Below, in pieces: positions 33,865 through 46,220 of a stretch of DNA of 64,000 bases (within the stretch, counting starts at the first letter, position 1; each line of letters begins with the position of its first letter). The notes below the pieces were generated by a model. That model was not told the origin of the DNA. It did no database searches and was given only the letters and a program-made list of their open reading frames with translations. This DNA comes from Apium graveolens (taxonomy: Eukaryota > Streptophyta > Magnoliopsida > Apiales > Apiaceae). Where the stretch lies: assembly GCF_009905375.1 (NCBI RefSeq), contig NC_133650.1, forward strand, positions 142,345,135-142,409,134, given 5' to 3'. Made by a program: the position numbers and the translations under genes.

Positions 33865-36800
33865 TGTAATAACCCCAAAATTTTTCAACTTTTTGTAACC
33901 CTTGTGAATAGTGTTTTAGCTGAATGAGAGAACTTTTCACGCCACACTATGTAGGGGTTCTGTTATGGATATTCTGGGATTTTATTAGTACTATATGAAG
34001 TATATAAGTGTATGTAAATATCGTCAGAACCCAATTCCGAACACTTTGGTTTTTCCCGGAAATCCACAAGATACGGAGAGAATTGAGTATAAGGTAACAG
34101 GATAAAAAGGATTTAAATTAAAGGATTATAATAGAGGATCATAAAAAGGAATATAATGTGTTGAGAAAGGTCAAGGGAACCTAAGTAATAAGATCCCGGG
34201 TATGATCCTTCAAACGATAAACGAGAACGAAAGTTAAGCGAACCGTACAACAGATCAGCGGTCATTAGGCAAACGATTAGGAAGCTAATCAAAGGGATTA
34301 AGGGGAGTGATGTCATCCAACCAATAGAAAGAAGACAAGGAAGGGAGGATGACATCATAAGGGTGACATAAGCATGACATGGAAGGAAGGAAGTGTGGTT
34401 GATTTAAGACCACACAAATTCAAGGACAAGGTGGTAATTTGCTAAATCAAAAACAAAACCAAGCCAACCAACTAGCAAATCATTTCATCAAAAAATCAGC
34501 CAAGGCATATTCCTCATATTTGCTCTCGGCCTTCTTCATTTTCCAAGGCATAAAATTTTCAAAAATCAAGATCAAAGCATCCTTAATTGGTAAGAAAATT
34601 CCCTAACCATCTTTATGCTTAGTAATGGCTATATCATAAGTTTAAGCCACAAATTCTTTCTCTAGCTTCTTGATTTAATCATTGGAGAAGACAATGAATA
34701 GTGTTTTCAAGTTTTAACTTGAGTTTTTTTTCTTGTTTTCTTGAAGATCCAAGCTTTCTTAAGACTACTCCAAGCTTATTAAGGCTTCCTAGCTTCACCC
34801 ACCAATCCAAGGAAGGTATACCACTTTCAAACCCTAGGTTCATATATATTATAAAGTGATTTTGATGAGTAAGATGTTATGGTATCTTGTTGTTATGTTT
34901 AGAGTTGAGATTTGGAATGGTGGTGAAATGAAATGATAATTTAGTGGTTTTGATTTAAAGAAACTTAAAGCATGATTAAAGTTAGGTTAAGCATATGTAT
35001 GAATGAGTAATATTGAATTGTTTGGGATTGTTATGATGTGATAAGGATGGGTGTTTGTTGTGTGTTGGATTTGAGGATGGTTTGTGTTGATTGTGGGTAG
35101 TTTAAAAATGGGAAATCGCGTAAACATAGCCGTCGTAATGTCCGATTTTCTTTGGACTGTTTTGTGCATAGCATTAGGACCCGAGAACCCCCTGTTAAAT
35201 TGTGACCACTGCCATGTTAAGATAGCTCATGTTACGAGCTTCGTTTTGATATGTAGTTCGTCCGATTCCGATTTACGGTTTAGGAGAAACGACCGTTTCA
35301 AGTAACGGCGTTTCACGAACAAAACTTTTTCCCTCGCCTTACTTTGGAATGTAGGTTAAAGACCAAAAAGGATTAATTAATGTGTAAAACATTTATGGTA
35401 AGTGTGTTAGGCAGTTGGTAAGTCATTCGCGAAGGAATCGCTTTAAAACTCGTAAAGGTTAAATTATTAAAAATGGTGGAGCCGAGGGTACCCGAGTGAC
35501 TTAAGCGAATCGGTGAGCGTAAAACAAGCGTTAGAGTCTAAGTTAGTTAAAGTATAGATTTACAAGTGATTTTGGTTTAATTCCAACTTACTTGTTGTTT
35601 ATAGGTTACCAGACTCGCCCCGAGCCTTTCTCACCCCCAAGTCGCTCAGGCAAGTATTCTATCCGATACACTGTTGTTGTGATGTAAATGTATGTATATG
35701 CATTATCTTGTGATATTGCATGATTGTTATTTAGCAAATGTTGCGATATATTGTAGCATGGGATATGGTATATATGCATGCCTGTTTCATATTCTTGAAA
35801 TTTATATCTGTTGGTTATTTGATAATACCTATGCTAGAGGATAGTTGTATCTTGCATATACCCTTAGTATAGGGACCCAAGGGTGAAAATATTTTCTAAA
35901 ACCGGGAGTCGAGGATCCCGAGTAATCTTGTATATATGGATATGGATATATATATATAGATATATATTTATATATATATATATGGTTATAGTTTTCCAAA
36001 CTATTAATCGAATAAGGTTTATTCGATAACTTTAAACTTTATTTATTTATTGAATATTATTTGAATATTCATTTGAGGATGTATGACTCCTTTATTTTAT
36101 TTAATGAATATTATTTATAATATTCATTCGAGGTATTATGACTCAGCGTATTTTATTTATTGAATATTATTTGAATATTCATTTGAGGATCTATGACTCC
36201 GATTATTTGCTGAGATATATTCTTTAATTTATTAAAGAATAAGGTGTCGATAATCAAACTTATTTTTGATTATTCAAATAAAGATATTACTTTCGTATAA
36301 GTATATCTTTGATTATTTGCTATTCATTTCAAGTATAAGTTTTAATACTTCTACTTCAATTATTTTATAAAGATTATTTTTATGGGAATATTATTTAAAT
36401 AATAATATTCAGACATTTTCTAAATATTCTGGGGACTGATTTACTTCATTAAATCAGTTTTACTCCAAACACTCTTTAAAGTGTTTTCGAGTCTTTAAAA
36501 TGATTTTCAAAAGTTAGAGCGGATCCCAAAACTATTTTTATATTTAAGATCTTCCTTTTAAAAAGGGGATTTAAATACTCGCTCAAAACATGGGGGATCC
36601 GGCTCGGTGGTGTGTTTTATATTCGCAACAAGGTTGCTGTCTTGGTAAAAGAGTTTTTGATTACTTACCCAATATTCGGGAAGTAAAATTCTTGGAACAA
36701 GTTAATCCATTAACAGGCATCGCCTGGGAAATATCGGTGAGTTTTCCTTTCCAACTAGATACGACTTCTTGGTGGAGCCGTATCAACAAGTTTCTACTTG

Positions 36801-37926
36801 GGGAAAGGGGGAAACGAGCTTTACGTTTCAGAGTCATGGATTTCATCTGAACTAGGAGTGGCGTAAGTGGTCGAGTAGCGCCGGCCCAGCCTTATTATAT
36901 TGGCCCAAATGGCCTGGAAGTTCCGCTAAGGCGGTCCATTCCTTAGGAGTTCAGTGTTCGGTTGACAAGTAAATCCGACAGGTTCTCCTCTACATGTAGA
37001 AAATGGTGGGGTTGTACTACTACGACTGATCATCGTAAGTGGTCTTCCTGGCGCGGTAAACTCCCGTAATGAGTTCATCATCCATTTGGATAATTCTGCA
37101 ACACTACCCGTAGCATTTCGATCGAAAGGCTACTAATGGGTGGTTGCCGAAGCATTGACAGGGTCAAACATTTTTATTGGTGTATCCATTGAATGAAGTA
37201 TCTCGTAACTTCATTTCTTTTCAAAATATTTCAAAGATCAAATATTTTCAAGTTTATTTGTGGTCTCATCTATGGGATGACCTCGTGAATTTTATTATAC
37301 TTTGAACGGTGATAGTTCAAGTAGATTTATAAATGATATAAGTGTGGGGAAGTATTGGTAACTTCATTCCTTGTTTTTACTTATATCTAGTAAGTAATTA
37401 TCTTACACACGATAAAGATTTTAGTAAGTATCCATTTAGATACTTGTATTATTGTTATCACTACATATTATCTTGCGAGCTGTAAGGCTCACTCTTGCTT
37501 TATTTCTTCATCACACAACAACAGTTAGGAGAGATGGCCAGACTCCAGCAGACCCAGCGCAAGCGCGTGGGAAGCGTCCCGCGTCTTCCCGCTGATATTG
37601 TAGCTGCTATAGCTGCAGAGGTAGATCCATTGTAGTTTAGACCATCTACTTTTGAGAATCCAATTATGTATAATTATAACTTGTGGCAGATAATGGCAAT
37701 TAACTGTAAATTATCAAGTAATCATTTTGGGTTGTAATAATTTTAAATTGTGGATTCAAAGACTTGTACTTATTTCAATTTCATCTCTGAGACTATAACG
37801 AGTTGTGGTGTGTGTTAGTGTGGGGTCACAGCATGAGGGTATTTATTATTAATTAAGTAAAGTGATATTGTGGAAAGAAAGACCGTGACAACCCGGATTC
37901 CCGACCCCGGATCTGGGGGTGTTACA
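33865..37926 (+). repeat. 3' LTR of gypsy-1 (4,062 bp)
   Basis: Nearly identical to 23718-27783: I saw two single-base differences (near 23779 and 25239) and 4 bp fewer in TA repeats. It ends GTGTTACA, followed by CTTAG. It carries a second copy of the LTR exon (37525-37620) with its donor site. Confidence 0.97.
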
Positions 37927-37931
37927 CTTAG
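37927..37931. other. Target-site duplication (right) of gypsy-1
   Basis: CTTAG, matching 23713-23717. Confidence 0.95.
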
Positions 37932-38088
37932 CAAATATTCGATTTCATTTTAAAACACTACATGAATCGGGTCTTTATTCATAAGTGGCTCCCACTAGTT
38001 TATCTAATTTATTCAACCCCCTACGTGAAAAATTAAGCATTCATAATGCTAGTGGGAATAGGGATCCTACATTCCATTACACGACCCC

Positions 38089-38382
38089 GGCTGTAGCACG
38101 AACTGCCATGTAATGTTCAATAGGCAGACAACTCTTATCAATTACATCTCATGTTATTCCCTAATCAAACTTTAGCCTCTTGAATAATTGAGTCTCGGCT
38201 GTAGCACGATAAACTCAATATTCTAAGTCAAGTCTAACCCAACATTCCGTACAGTTGAATCAGTCCCCAAAGGCCCACGACTGTAGCACGTACCGACCTT
38301 TAGATTCTTATTCAATGTACACATCTCTATGTAATAGAAAAGTATTTCTTATTTCGAAATCAAAGCCCTCGGCTGTAGCACG
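38089..38382 (-). repeat. Four spaced copies of CGTGCTACAGYC in the copia leader
   Basis: On the plus strand GGCTGTAGCACG starts at 38089, 38197, 38279 (GACT variant) and 38371. Spacing is 108, 82 and 92 nt. The flanks (often C/T-rich before and AACYGAC-like after) are partly shared, so the unit is longer than the 12-nt core. Confidence 0.75.
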
Positions 38383-39151
38383 AACCGACAATGATTCAAA
38401 AATAAGAACTACTTTTCTATCATGTTGGAAGGCTATGACCGACACAAGCCCGTTGTGTCATTGGCCAATTACTACTTGATATTATTTAATTTTAGAGGGA
38501 TTATATTACGTTACAATCATAATCATATTATAAAGAAATTCTTCCTTTTAAATTAAATATTTCAAATCAATAATCAACAATAAGATGATTCCCAGATCGG
38601 GTGGAGCATTGTCAAGAGGCGTCACTTAATAACCCTTTCTTACAGATAGAAATCTGTTATTGACAGAATCATCCTTTCTCTCATATCGAAAATTCATATT
38701 CAATTACGTGTTTCATAAACACAAGAATCTCATGATTGTATTCATAATATTATTATTAAGGTTATGAAACAATTTCACTATACTAGGTTGTCTAACAAAC
38801 GCCTTATGTTCATTTAAGTTCACCTAAATCTATCATCGCATGATAAACTAAGCATATATCACATCTATAAACATGAATAAACATCAAGGTAGGCATGTTA
38901 TATCATCTAGCACATTAGTCTAAGCATTATACATCTCTATGTATCACATGAAGCATTTAAAAGCAATTAAAACAGTCAAAAACAGCTTTAAAACACTTCA
39001 TGGAAATATAAACAGTTCAAAACTTTTATATAAACTAAAATTGATCACTCCATTAGATCCGTCTCGGAAAAACGAATCCAACGGTATATTGCACGCCTAA
39101 AACGGAGTTACGAAACTCCCAGAAAATCAATTTTAAAATCAACAGACGGGC

Positions 39152-39259
39152 TGTAACGCATTACAGGAACGCGTTACAAGCCCTGTAACGCATTCCGGTG
39201 ATGCGTTACACACCTTTTAAGCCATTTAAGGGTGTAAAGCATTCCCAGAATGCGTGACA
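39152..39259. repeat. Three consecutive 27-nt inverted repeats
   Basis: Hairpins at 39152-39178, 39184-39210 and 39233-39259. Arms are TGTAACGCATT with AACGCGTTACA or GATGCGTTACA; the third is degenerate. All three are exactly 27 nt. Confidence 0.75.
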
Positions 39260-39403
39260 TCCCTATTATTTTTTTATTTTTTTTGTTTCTTTTTCAGCAG
39301 CCGCCGGACAGATTCCTCGATTCCCGTGCCTGACTATCACAACACTACAGCCGTACCTTTGCTTCCGTGCAATAGAGTACAGAAACCACAGCAGTGCAGA
39401 TAT

Positions 39404-39446
39404 ATAATATATATATATATACTAACAGCTTATTTATATATATATA
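39404..39446. repeat. TA-rich microsatellite
   Basis: Two TA dinucleotide runs separated by a short spacer, in the copia leader. Confidence 0.8.
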
Positions 39447-39705
39447 TGACTTTATTTAATTACGAATTTAATTGTAAGAACTTCAAAAATTCATAATAAA
39501 AATCTATACATCATAATTAAAAGAAAAATACCCAGACGATCTACAACACTTGTAGAACCCAGATCAACATTCAAAATTCTTCTGAGAAACGATTTCTCAT
39601 CTGACAAAATTACTCCATGATATAACTTGTAAAAATCATAATTAATTCATACAAGCACATAACATTCTGAAATTTTTACCACAGATCTATATGCATACAA
39701 CCTAT

Positions 39706-39717
39706 GCTCTGATACCA
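39706..39717 (-). other. Primer-binding site of the nested copia (tRNA-iMet)
   Basis: The complement reads TGGTATCAGAGC, 1 nt from the LTR at 39719. Confidence 0.92.
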
Positions 39718-39718
39718 T

Positions 39719-41391
39719 TGTTGGATTTTTAACGCAGCGGGGGTATGGTAAAACACTTTTACACATATAAAATCCAAATAAAATCATATAAATCGTGAAT
39801 AAAAATTCGAGGGATCGAATCTAACCTTTTAAAATAATTCGGAGACAACGATCAGAGATCCATAGCAGTTGCTCCTCAAGTGTGAAGCACTCCACCGGTA
39901 TCCACCAAGAAAACGATGTTAAGGAGGAGGAAGGAGGTGGAGAGAATTGGGTTTTCCAAACTTTTTGGGTTTTCGGGTTTGATGTGAATTAGAATAAAAT
40001 AGGGTCTATAATAGTGTATTTATAGGCAAAATTTTCAGCTAAAATTTTCCCATAAATAATATTATTATTATCCCATTTATTATTCTCATTAATAATTAAA
40101 ACACCTTTTAATTATTAATCCTTTTTCTAAACACTTTAGAAATAATTCTCTCTCTTGATTTAATTTCCAAAAATTAAATCCTTAATTAATAATATTAAGA
40201 ACTTTTCTTAATTAATTTATACTCAATTAAATCTCATTTAATCAATTATTAAATTTGCCAATTAATTATTTATTTCATAAATAAATAATTATTAGCCATT
40301 ATTAATTAATTCCTCCACCATTAAATCATTCTCTTTTTATGGTGTGACCCTGTAGGTTCAATATTAAGCCGATAGTAGAAATAAATAATAATAAAACTAT
40401 TTTATCATTATTTATATAAATTCTCTAATTTATTAAATATGATTAATTAATTAATCACATTTATTCTACATCGTGAGGGATACTTCTCAGCATATCGCGA
40501 CTATCCGGATAATATGAATTCACTGCTTAGAATACCAAGAACCTATTCAGTGAATAGTTACCGTACAATAAACTCCTTCTACCCTACAATGTCCCGATTA
40601 AATACAAGGCATGGATCTCGTGTCAAGCCTATCTAATTCAATCACTTTGCTTACCATTTACTATGCGTAGTTCTATGCAAATTAGAAACTCCTTTCTAAT
40701 TTCATTTACTCTGGCCAGAGATTCCTGAACTAGCATAAGTGGATCAGCCTTGAACATTCGCTTCCTTCACTGGAAGGGGTAGATCCTTTATTGATCATAC
40801 ACTATCTTCGTGTACAAATTCCTATACCCAAAAGAGCCCTAATAATTGTCCCTGGAGACTAAGAACTAAACCAAAGCATAGTTCAGTGTACACAAGATGA
40901 CTATGATGACCTCAAGTCTAAGGATACTTGTACAACTATCACTATGTGAACAACTGCTGACACGTGAGTGAACTCCATCAGTTGTTCAGCTGTGCGAGTC
41001 ATGTTCAGTGAACTTATTCTATAATAAGCACCTACATACTAGTTATAGTGTCACCACACAAATGTCTATGAGAACAGACATCCTTCATAATGAAGCAAGC
41101 ATAGTATGTACCGATCTTTGCGGATTATTAATTACCAGTTAGTAATCCTATGACCAGGAACTATTTAAGTTTAGAGTTATCATCTTTTTAGGTCTCACTA
41201 TTATGATCTCATCATAATCCATAAAAAGCTTTACTCTAAACTATGGTATATCTTATTTAAACACTTAAATAGATAAAGCCCGTAATAAAAACAGAACAAG
41301 TCTTTATTAATATCAATGAAATCAAAACAGATTACATAAAAGTTATTCCTAAATCCTAATACATGATTGGACTTAGGACATATTCCTTTCA
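39719..41391 (-). repeat. 5' LTR of the nested copia
   Basis: 1,673 bp, pair of 19204-20877. Followed by target duplication AAAGT at 41392-41396. Confidence 0.95.
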
Positions 41392-41396
41392 AAAGT

Positions 41397-42502
41397 TTTA
41401 TCTACAGTACCTCTTGTGAAGTAATTTTCCAAAAGGAACTTTGATAAAGTGTCATACCAGGCTCTAGGTGCTTGTTTCAGTCCATAAAGTGCTTTCAAAA
41501 GATAGTAGACATATTCTGGAAAATTTGGTTCTTCAAAACTTGGAGGTTGACTGACATAGACTTCCTCCTCTAAGTCTCCATTTAGAAAGGCAGTTTTGAC
41601 ATCCATTTAATAGACTTTGAAATTGGCATGGGCTGTATAGGCTAAGAAAATTCTGTTGGCTTCATGTCTTGCAACATGAGCAAATGTTTCATCAAAATCT
41701 ATTCCTTCTTGTTGACAATAGCCCTTAGCAACCAATCTAGCTTTGTTCCTGACTACTATGCCATTTTCATTCATATTGTTTCTGAATACCCATTTGGGTT
41801 CAATTGGGTTCTTTCCTCTAGGCTTGGGCACCAGCTTCCATCCCTTATTCCTCTCAAATTGGTTTTGCTCCTCCTGCATAGCTAAAATCCAATCAGGATC
41901 CAACAAAGCTTCTTCTACCTTATTTGGTTCTTCCTTAGAAAGAAAGCTGATGTACAGACATTCTTCTTGAGTTGCTCTCCTTGTTTGAACTCTAGAAGAT
42001 ACATCACCAATGATGAGCTCAAAGGGGTGATCTTTTGTCCATTTTCTTTGTTGAGGTAGATTAGCTCTAGATGAAGAGGCCTCATTGTTGTCTTGATGAG
42101 TGATTGAGTTTTGATTATTAGAAACTCCCCTAGAGTTAATGGATCTTTGATTTGAGAAGGGAGAGCTTTCTGTAGGTGATCTATTCTGACTTTCAGCTTC
42201 TTTTGATGACCCGACGGATGGTGAATTTTGAGTACCGACGGATGAGGCTGGTTGTCTCCCAACGGATAAGGCAGATTGTCTCCCGACGGATGAGGCATTA
42301 TGTAACTCGACAGATGTTCAATTTTGTGCTTCATCGGTAGTAGATTTTTCTACATTTTCCTTTGACACTGTTTCTTGATCACTTTCATCATCACTGTCAT
42401 CACTAACCATATCCACATTGTCAAATTTGAGGCTCTCATGGTAATCTTCATCTTGTAGTCCTTCAATATTTTTATCATCAAACACAACATGTATTGATTC
42501 CA
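41397..42502 (-). pseudogene. Copia RT N-terminal half and integrase-RT linker (copy B)
   Basis: Minus-strand pieces 42503-42318, 42334-41915, 41906-41607 and 41606-41397. The linker (about 42200-42310) repeats HPSG/YP.GD peptides encoded by five copies of the dispersed CGACGGATG motif. RT then starts '[20 protein letters not shown]', continues '[21 protein letters not shown]' and '[24 protein letters not shown]', and stops at '[22 protein letters not shown]'. The last few codons of the open frame are from the inserted copia LTR. A stop at about 41607 and two frameshifts break it. The second half is at 18211-19203. Confidence 0.88.
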
Positions 42503-42524
42503 TAACAATGTTGGTTCTTAGATT

Positions 42525-43215
42525 CTAGACTCTATATGCTTTACCAACAACATATCCAACAAAAATTCCTTCATCTGCTTTAACATCAAACTTCCCATTC
42601 TGATCAGTTTGATTTCTCAAGATATAGCATTTGCAGCCAAAGACATGAAGAAAATTTAGAGTTGGCTTCTTGTTCTTGAAAATTTGATAGGGAGTCATGC
42701 ATCTTGCTTGACTAACCAGAGAAATATTCTGAGTGTAGCATGTAGTATTTACAGCTTCAGCCCAGAAATATGTTGGTAATTTAGATTCTTCAAGCATTGT
42801 ACTTGCAGCTTCAATAAGTGATCTATTCTTCCTTTCTACTACTCCATTTTGTTGTGGAGTTCTTGCTGCTGAAAACTCATGCAAAATCCCATTTTCTTCA
42901 CAAAATGCTCTAATGACAGAATTCTTGAACTCAATTCCATTGTCACTCCTGATTCTTCTAACTTTGAAATCAGGATGATTATTGACTTGCCTTATGTGAT
43001 TGATGATGATTTCACTAGCCTCATCTTTAGACTTTAGGAAATATGTCCAAGAGAACTTTGAGAAATCATCTACAATTACTAGGCAAAATCTTTTCCTTGA
43101 GATGGACAACACATTGACTGGTCCAAACAAATCCATGTGTACCAGTTGCCAAGGTTCTTCAATTGTTAAATCAAGCTTCTTTCTGAATAATGCTTTGATC
43201 TGCTTCCCTTTTTAG
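42525..43215 (-). pseudogene. Copia integrase core (copy B)
   Basis: 203 open codons (43136-42525), preceded by a stop at about 43213 that separates it from the zinc-finger part. The DDE triad is present: Asp in 'LVIVDDFSKFSW', Asp in 'IRSDNGIEFKN', and Glu in 'TPQQNGVVERKNR'. It is followed by the conserved 'LPTYFWAEAVNT..Y.QN' and 'LHVFGCKCYI'. Integrase inserts element DNA into the host genome. The catalytic core is intact but cannot be made as part of a full polyprotein. Confidence 0.9.
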
Positions 43216-43751
43216 AAGGCATCAGACAATCCATCCTTTGAAAACTCCACTTGAGGAATGCCCCTAACCAATTCTTTCTTTACCAGTTCATTCATGGTTT
43301 TGAAGTTTAAATGGGATAGCTTCTTGTGCCATAACCAACTTTCATCCTGACTTGCTTTGCTGAGAAGACAAGTAACAGATTCTGCATTTGATGAGTTGAA
43401 GTTAGCTAGTTACACATTTCCTTTTCTCACACCAGTGAGAACCACTTTGTTGCTCCTCTTGTTAGTCACAACACAGGCTTCTGAGTTGAAGGTTACTAAA
43501 TTGCCTTTATCATAAAGCTGGCTGATACTCAACAAGTTGTGCTTGAGACCATCCACTAAGGCAACCTCTTCAATGATGACATTGTCTTTTGAAATTAAGC
43601 CATATCCCACAGTATAACCCTTGATGTCATCTTTAAAAGTAATACTTGGGCCAGCTCTCTCCTTGAACTCTGTGAGCAGGGTAGAATCACCAATCATGTG
43701 TCTTGAACAACCACTATCCAAGTACCATAGATTCTTTCTATTTCCCTGCAC
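43216..43751 (-). pseudogene. Copia aspartic protease and pre-integrase finger (copy B)
   Basis: An ORF at 43751-43410 contains the protease active site LDSGCSRHM with downstream 'VALVDGLKHNLLSISQL'. After a stop near 43409, the minus strand continues with the integrase zinc finger 'LWHKKLSHLNFKTMNELV' (43260-43350). The second Cys pair appears changed to Ser and Phe. Confidence 0.85.
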
Positions 43752-43765
43752 ACATCAAAATAAAA

Positions 43766-46159
43766 TCAAGTTGATTTTGGTACCCAAGTTTCCTTGGGTC
43801 CTGCCTTGTTAGCTTTCTTTTTCTGTTCCTTAGGCTTTATCTCATTTGACTTAGGGATTTCAGATTCATCCTTAGTCATTTGTGTTGGGCCTTTGAAACC
43901 ATTCATTGCAACAGAATTATCATGCATATTTTGATTAACAGGGAATGGCATGCTATTAGTAAACATGTTATTCCAGTAAGGCATGCTAAATGGCATTTAT
44001 GGAATACTAAATGCAGCATAATAAGAATTAGGTGCAAATGGCATATTAGAAAACTGTGCATTCATATTCTGTGTAGACATAACATTCATAGGCATAGAAG
44101 GCATGGCATTCATGTTGGGAAAATGAGGTGACACAGATATGGAAGTAGGCATGGCAGTTTTGCAATTAACAGACAAATGATTTACACTACCACACTTGAC
44201 ACGGATTTTTCTAGGAGCATATTTATCAGGTGTGTAGTTGTTGTGCTTGTTAATTCCTACTTTACCATTTCTATTATTCTTCTTTTTAGCCTCTGTTTTA
44301 ACCTCAATCTTTTCAAGTCTGTCACTCAATTGCTTGACAGTCATATGACCAATATTAGCCTTTTTCTCCTTCTTCACTTGACTAGATTCTCCTGGAACAA
44401 AATCTTGGAAACTGATCCATATTTCTCATTTAACTTGACAAGTTTGGCTTTACTGACAGGCTTGCTCACAGTCGACGGATGAGGATTTATATCACTCGAC
44501 GGATAACCCTTTTTGTTATCTGAAGGATGACCCTCATCATGCGTCGAGTCTACATTTGTTAGCAATCCTTCCACCAAATTGGATTCCAGCTTCTCCTTGT
44601 TCTTCTTCCAAGCTGCATCACAAAAGGATTCAATCCCTTGAACTTTGGTGATTTGAGCATGAACATCTCTAGATGTTTTCCATGCCTTAATCACCTCCTG
44701 TTCTCATTCAAGCTACTTCTTCAAGATCTCTTCTTTCTTCAAGGACTCAGTTAATTCATCCTTAGCAATTTTACACTCAATTCTTAATTTTTCAAATTCA
44801 ATGAACTGAGACTCTAGCACATTATTCCTCTCACTTAAAAACAAATTGGTTTCCTTGATTTTAGCATTTTCCTTAGTAAGAGACTTAAGTGTAACACGCA
44901 AATGATATAATTCTGTAGACATGTCATGTATGGCATCATTACACTCAGCTTTAGATAAATATGCAAGGTTAGTGGTGATTACCTGATTACTTAAAGAACT
45001 TGCCTTTGTTTCATCAGACTTGGCCATTAGGGCTAGATTGACATAGCTGACATCTTCATCTTCATCCAGACCATCTGCTGCCCAGTCATTTTCATGTGTA
45101 ATGAAAGCCCTTTCCTTTTGTTTGAGCAACTCAAAGTATTTCTGTTTATAATTCACAGGCTCAAACTTCTTTTTATTGGAATCTGACTTTTTATACTCAC
45201 TGGAAAAGTGCCCTGCCAAGCCACATTTGAAACACTTGAATTTTGATTTATCCACCATGTTTCTATTTGTCTTAGCTGCTCCAAAGTTCTTCTTGAACTT
45301 GAGCTTGGCAAACCTTCTGGAAAGAAATGCTAGATGTTCATCAATATCATCCATGTCATCTTGGCTCAAAGAGTCTTCATTTTCTACTATCAGCCCCTTG
45401 CCCTTATTTTCACAGACCTTTGAAGTTGATTCAACAGCTTCCATCTTCATCTCTTTCTCTTTCTCTAACTCAGCAACTAGTGCAATGGACCCTCCTTTCT
45501 TCTTTCCTCTCCCTCTCATCTTGCTCTATTTCAAGCTCATAAGTCTTCAGGATGCCATAAAGTCTCTCCAAAGTAAACTCCTTATAATCTTGAGAGTTTC
45601 TCAATGAGACTATCATTGGTTTCCATTCCTTTGGAAGAGATCTAAGGAACTTCAGATTGGAGTCTTTTGTCTGATAGACCATTCCATGCAACTTCAGAGC
45701 ATTTAGTAGTTTTTGAAACCTACTAAAAATGTCAGTGAGAGACTCACTTTCTTCATTATGAAAATGCTCATATTGCTGAATCAGTAGCTGCATCTTATTT
45801 TCTCTAACTTGCTCAGTGCCATTACATATAATCTGTATAGTATCCAAAACATCCTTGGCAGTTTTGCAGTTGATGATGTTGTCAAACATGTCACCATCAA
45901 CTCCATTGAACATGATATTCATGGCCTTCTTATCTTTCCTGACTTGTTCAATATCAGGATCAGACCATTCATGCCTTGGCTTGGGGACAGATGGCTCATT
46001 TCCAGTTACAGCTCTCATTGGAACATGAGGGCTTCTTTCTATGCAATCTACATAGGCCTCATATTGAGAAAGTAAATAAAGATGCATCTTTACCTTCCAA
46101 TAATGGTAATTATTTTTGTCCAGAAAAGGAATCTTGACTCCAACATCCTTCTTGTTCAT
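43766..46159 (-). pseudogene. Copia Gag, long Sirevirus type (copy B)
   Basis: Pieces 46159-45470, 45519-44713, 44694-44374, 44377-43997 and 43996-43766 in shifting frames. The N-terminus begins MNKKDVGVKIPFLDKNNYHYW, a typical copia Gag start (trimmed here). A zinc knuckle at about 45190-45240 has its last Cys replaced (FSSEY). A coiled-coil-like region (about 44720-44980: 'LKSLTKENAKIKETNLFLSE') follows, then HPS-type peptides and a second incomplete knuckle 'KCGSVNHLSVNC'. The length, about 800 codons in total, and the coiled coil fit Sireviruses, whose Gag is reported to carry such a domain. At least four frameshifts. Confidence 0.82.
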
Positions 46160-46206
46160 CTTGCTGTTTTGTTGTGATCTTTAAACTCTCTATTTGTTAA
46201 GAGCTT

Positions 46207-46218
46207 GCTCTGATACCA
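46207..46218 (-). other. Primer-binding site of copy B (tRNA-iMet)
   Basis: The complement reads TGGTATCAGAGC, 2 nt from the LTR start at 46221. Confidence 0.88.
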
Positions 46219-46220
46219 AT

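Larger units (their letters stand above)
23718..37926 (+). mobile_element. Gypsy-1: complete Tekay/Del-type chromovirus (14.2 kb)
   Basis: Full-length Ty3/gypsy element: 4,066 bp 5' LTR, tRNA-iMet primer-binding site, accessory ORF, one uninterrupted gag-pol ORF with C-terminal chromodomain, polypurine tract, 4,062 bp 3' LTR, and CTTAG target duplication. By eye the LTRs differ by two substitutions plus 4 bp in TA repeats, which points to a very recent insertion. Every catalytic motif I can check is intact, so this copy may be able to transpose. It is inserted in the 5' region of the copia at 19204-41391. Confidence 0.97.
37932..39705 (-). other. 5' leader of the nested copia, with two repeat systems
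   Basis: 1.8 kb between the primer-binding site and gag on the minus strand, with no credible ORF. It has four copies of a CGTGCTACAGYC motif (38089-38382), three consecutive 27-nt hairpins (39152-39259) and a TA microsatellite (39404-39446). Long structured leaders are usual in plant copia elements. Confidence 0.6.
19204..41391 (-). mobile_element. Nested Ty1/copia element with target duplication AAAGT
   Basis: Starts TGTTAGATTTTT at 19204 and ends TTCCTTTCA at 41391. It has 1,674 and 1,673 bp LTRs, a tRNA-iMet primer-binding site at 39706-39717 (minus strand), and the 5-bp duplication AAAGT on both sides. About 20 LTR differences by eye (~1.2%) make it a fairly young insertion. Its core is defective: gag is followed by a decayed integrase, and most of RT-RNase H is deleted. 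It is interrupted by gypsy-1 at 23718-37926 just upstream of gag. The unit without gypsy-1 is about 8 kb. Confidence 0.95.
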
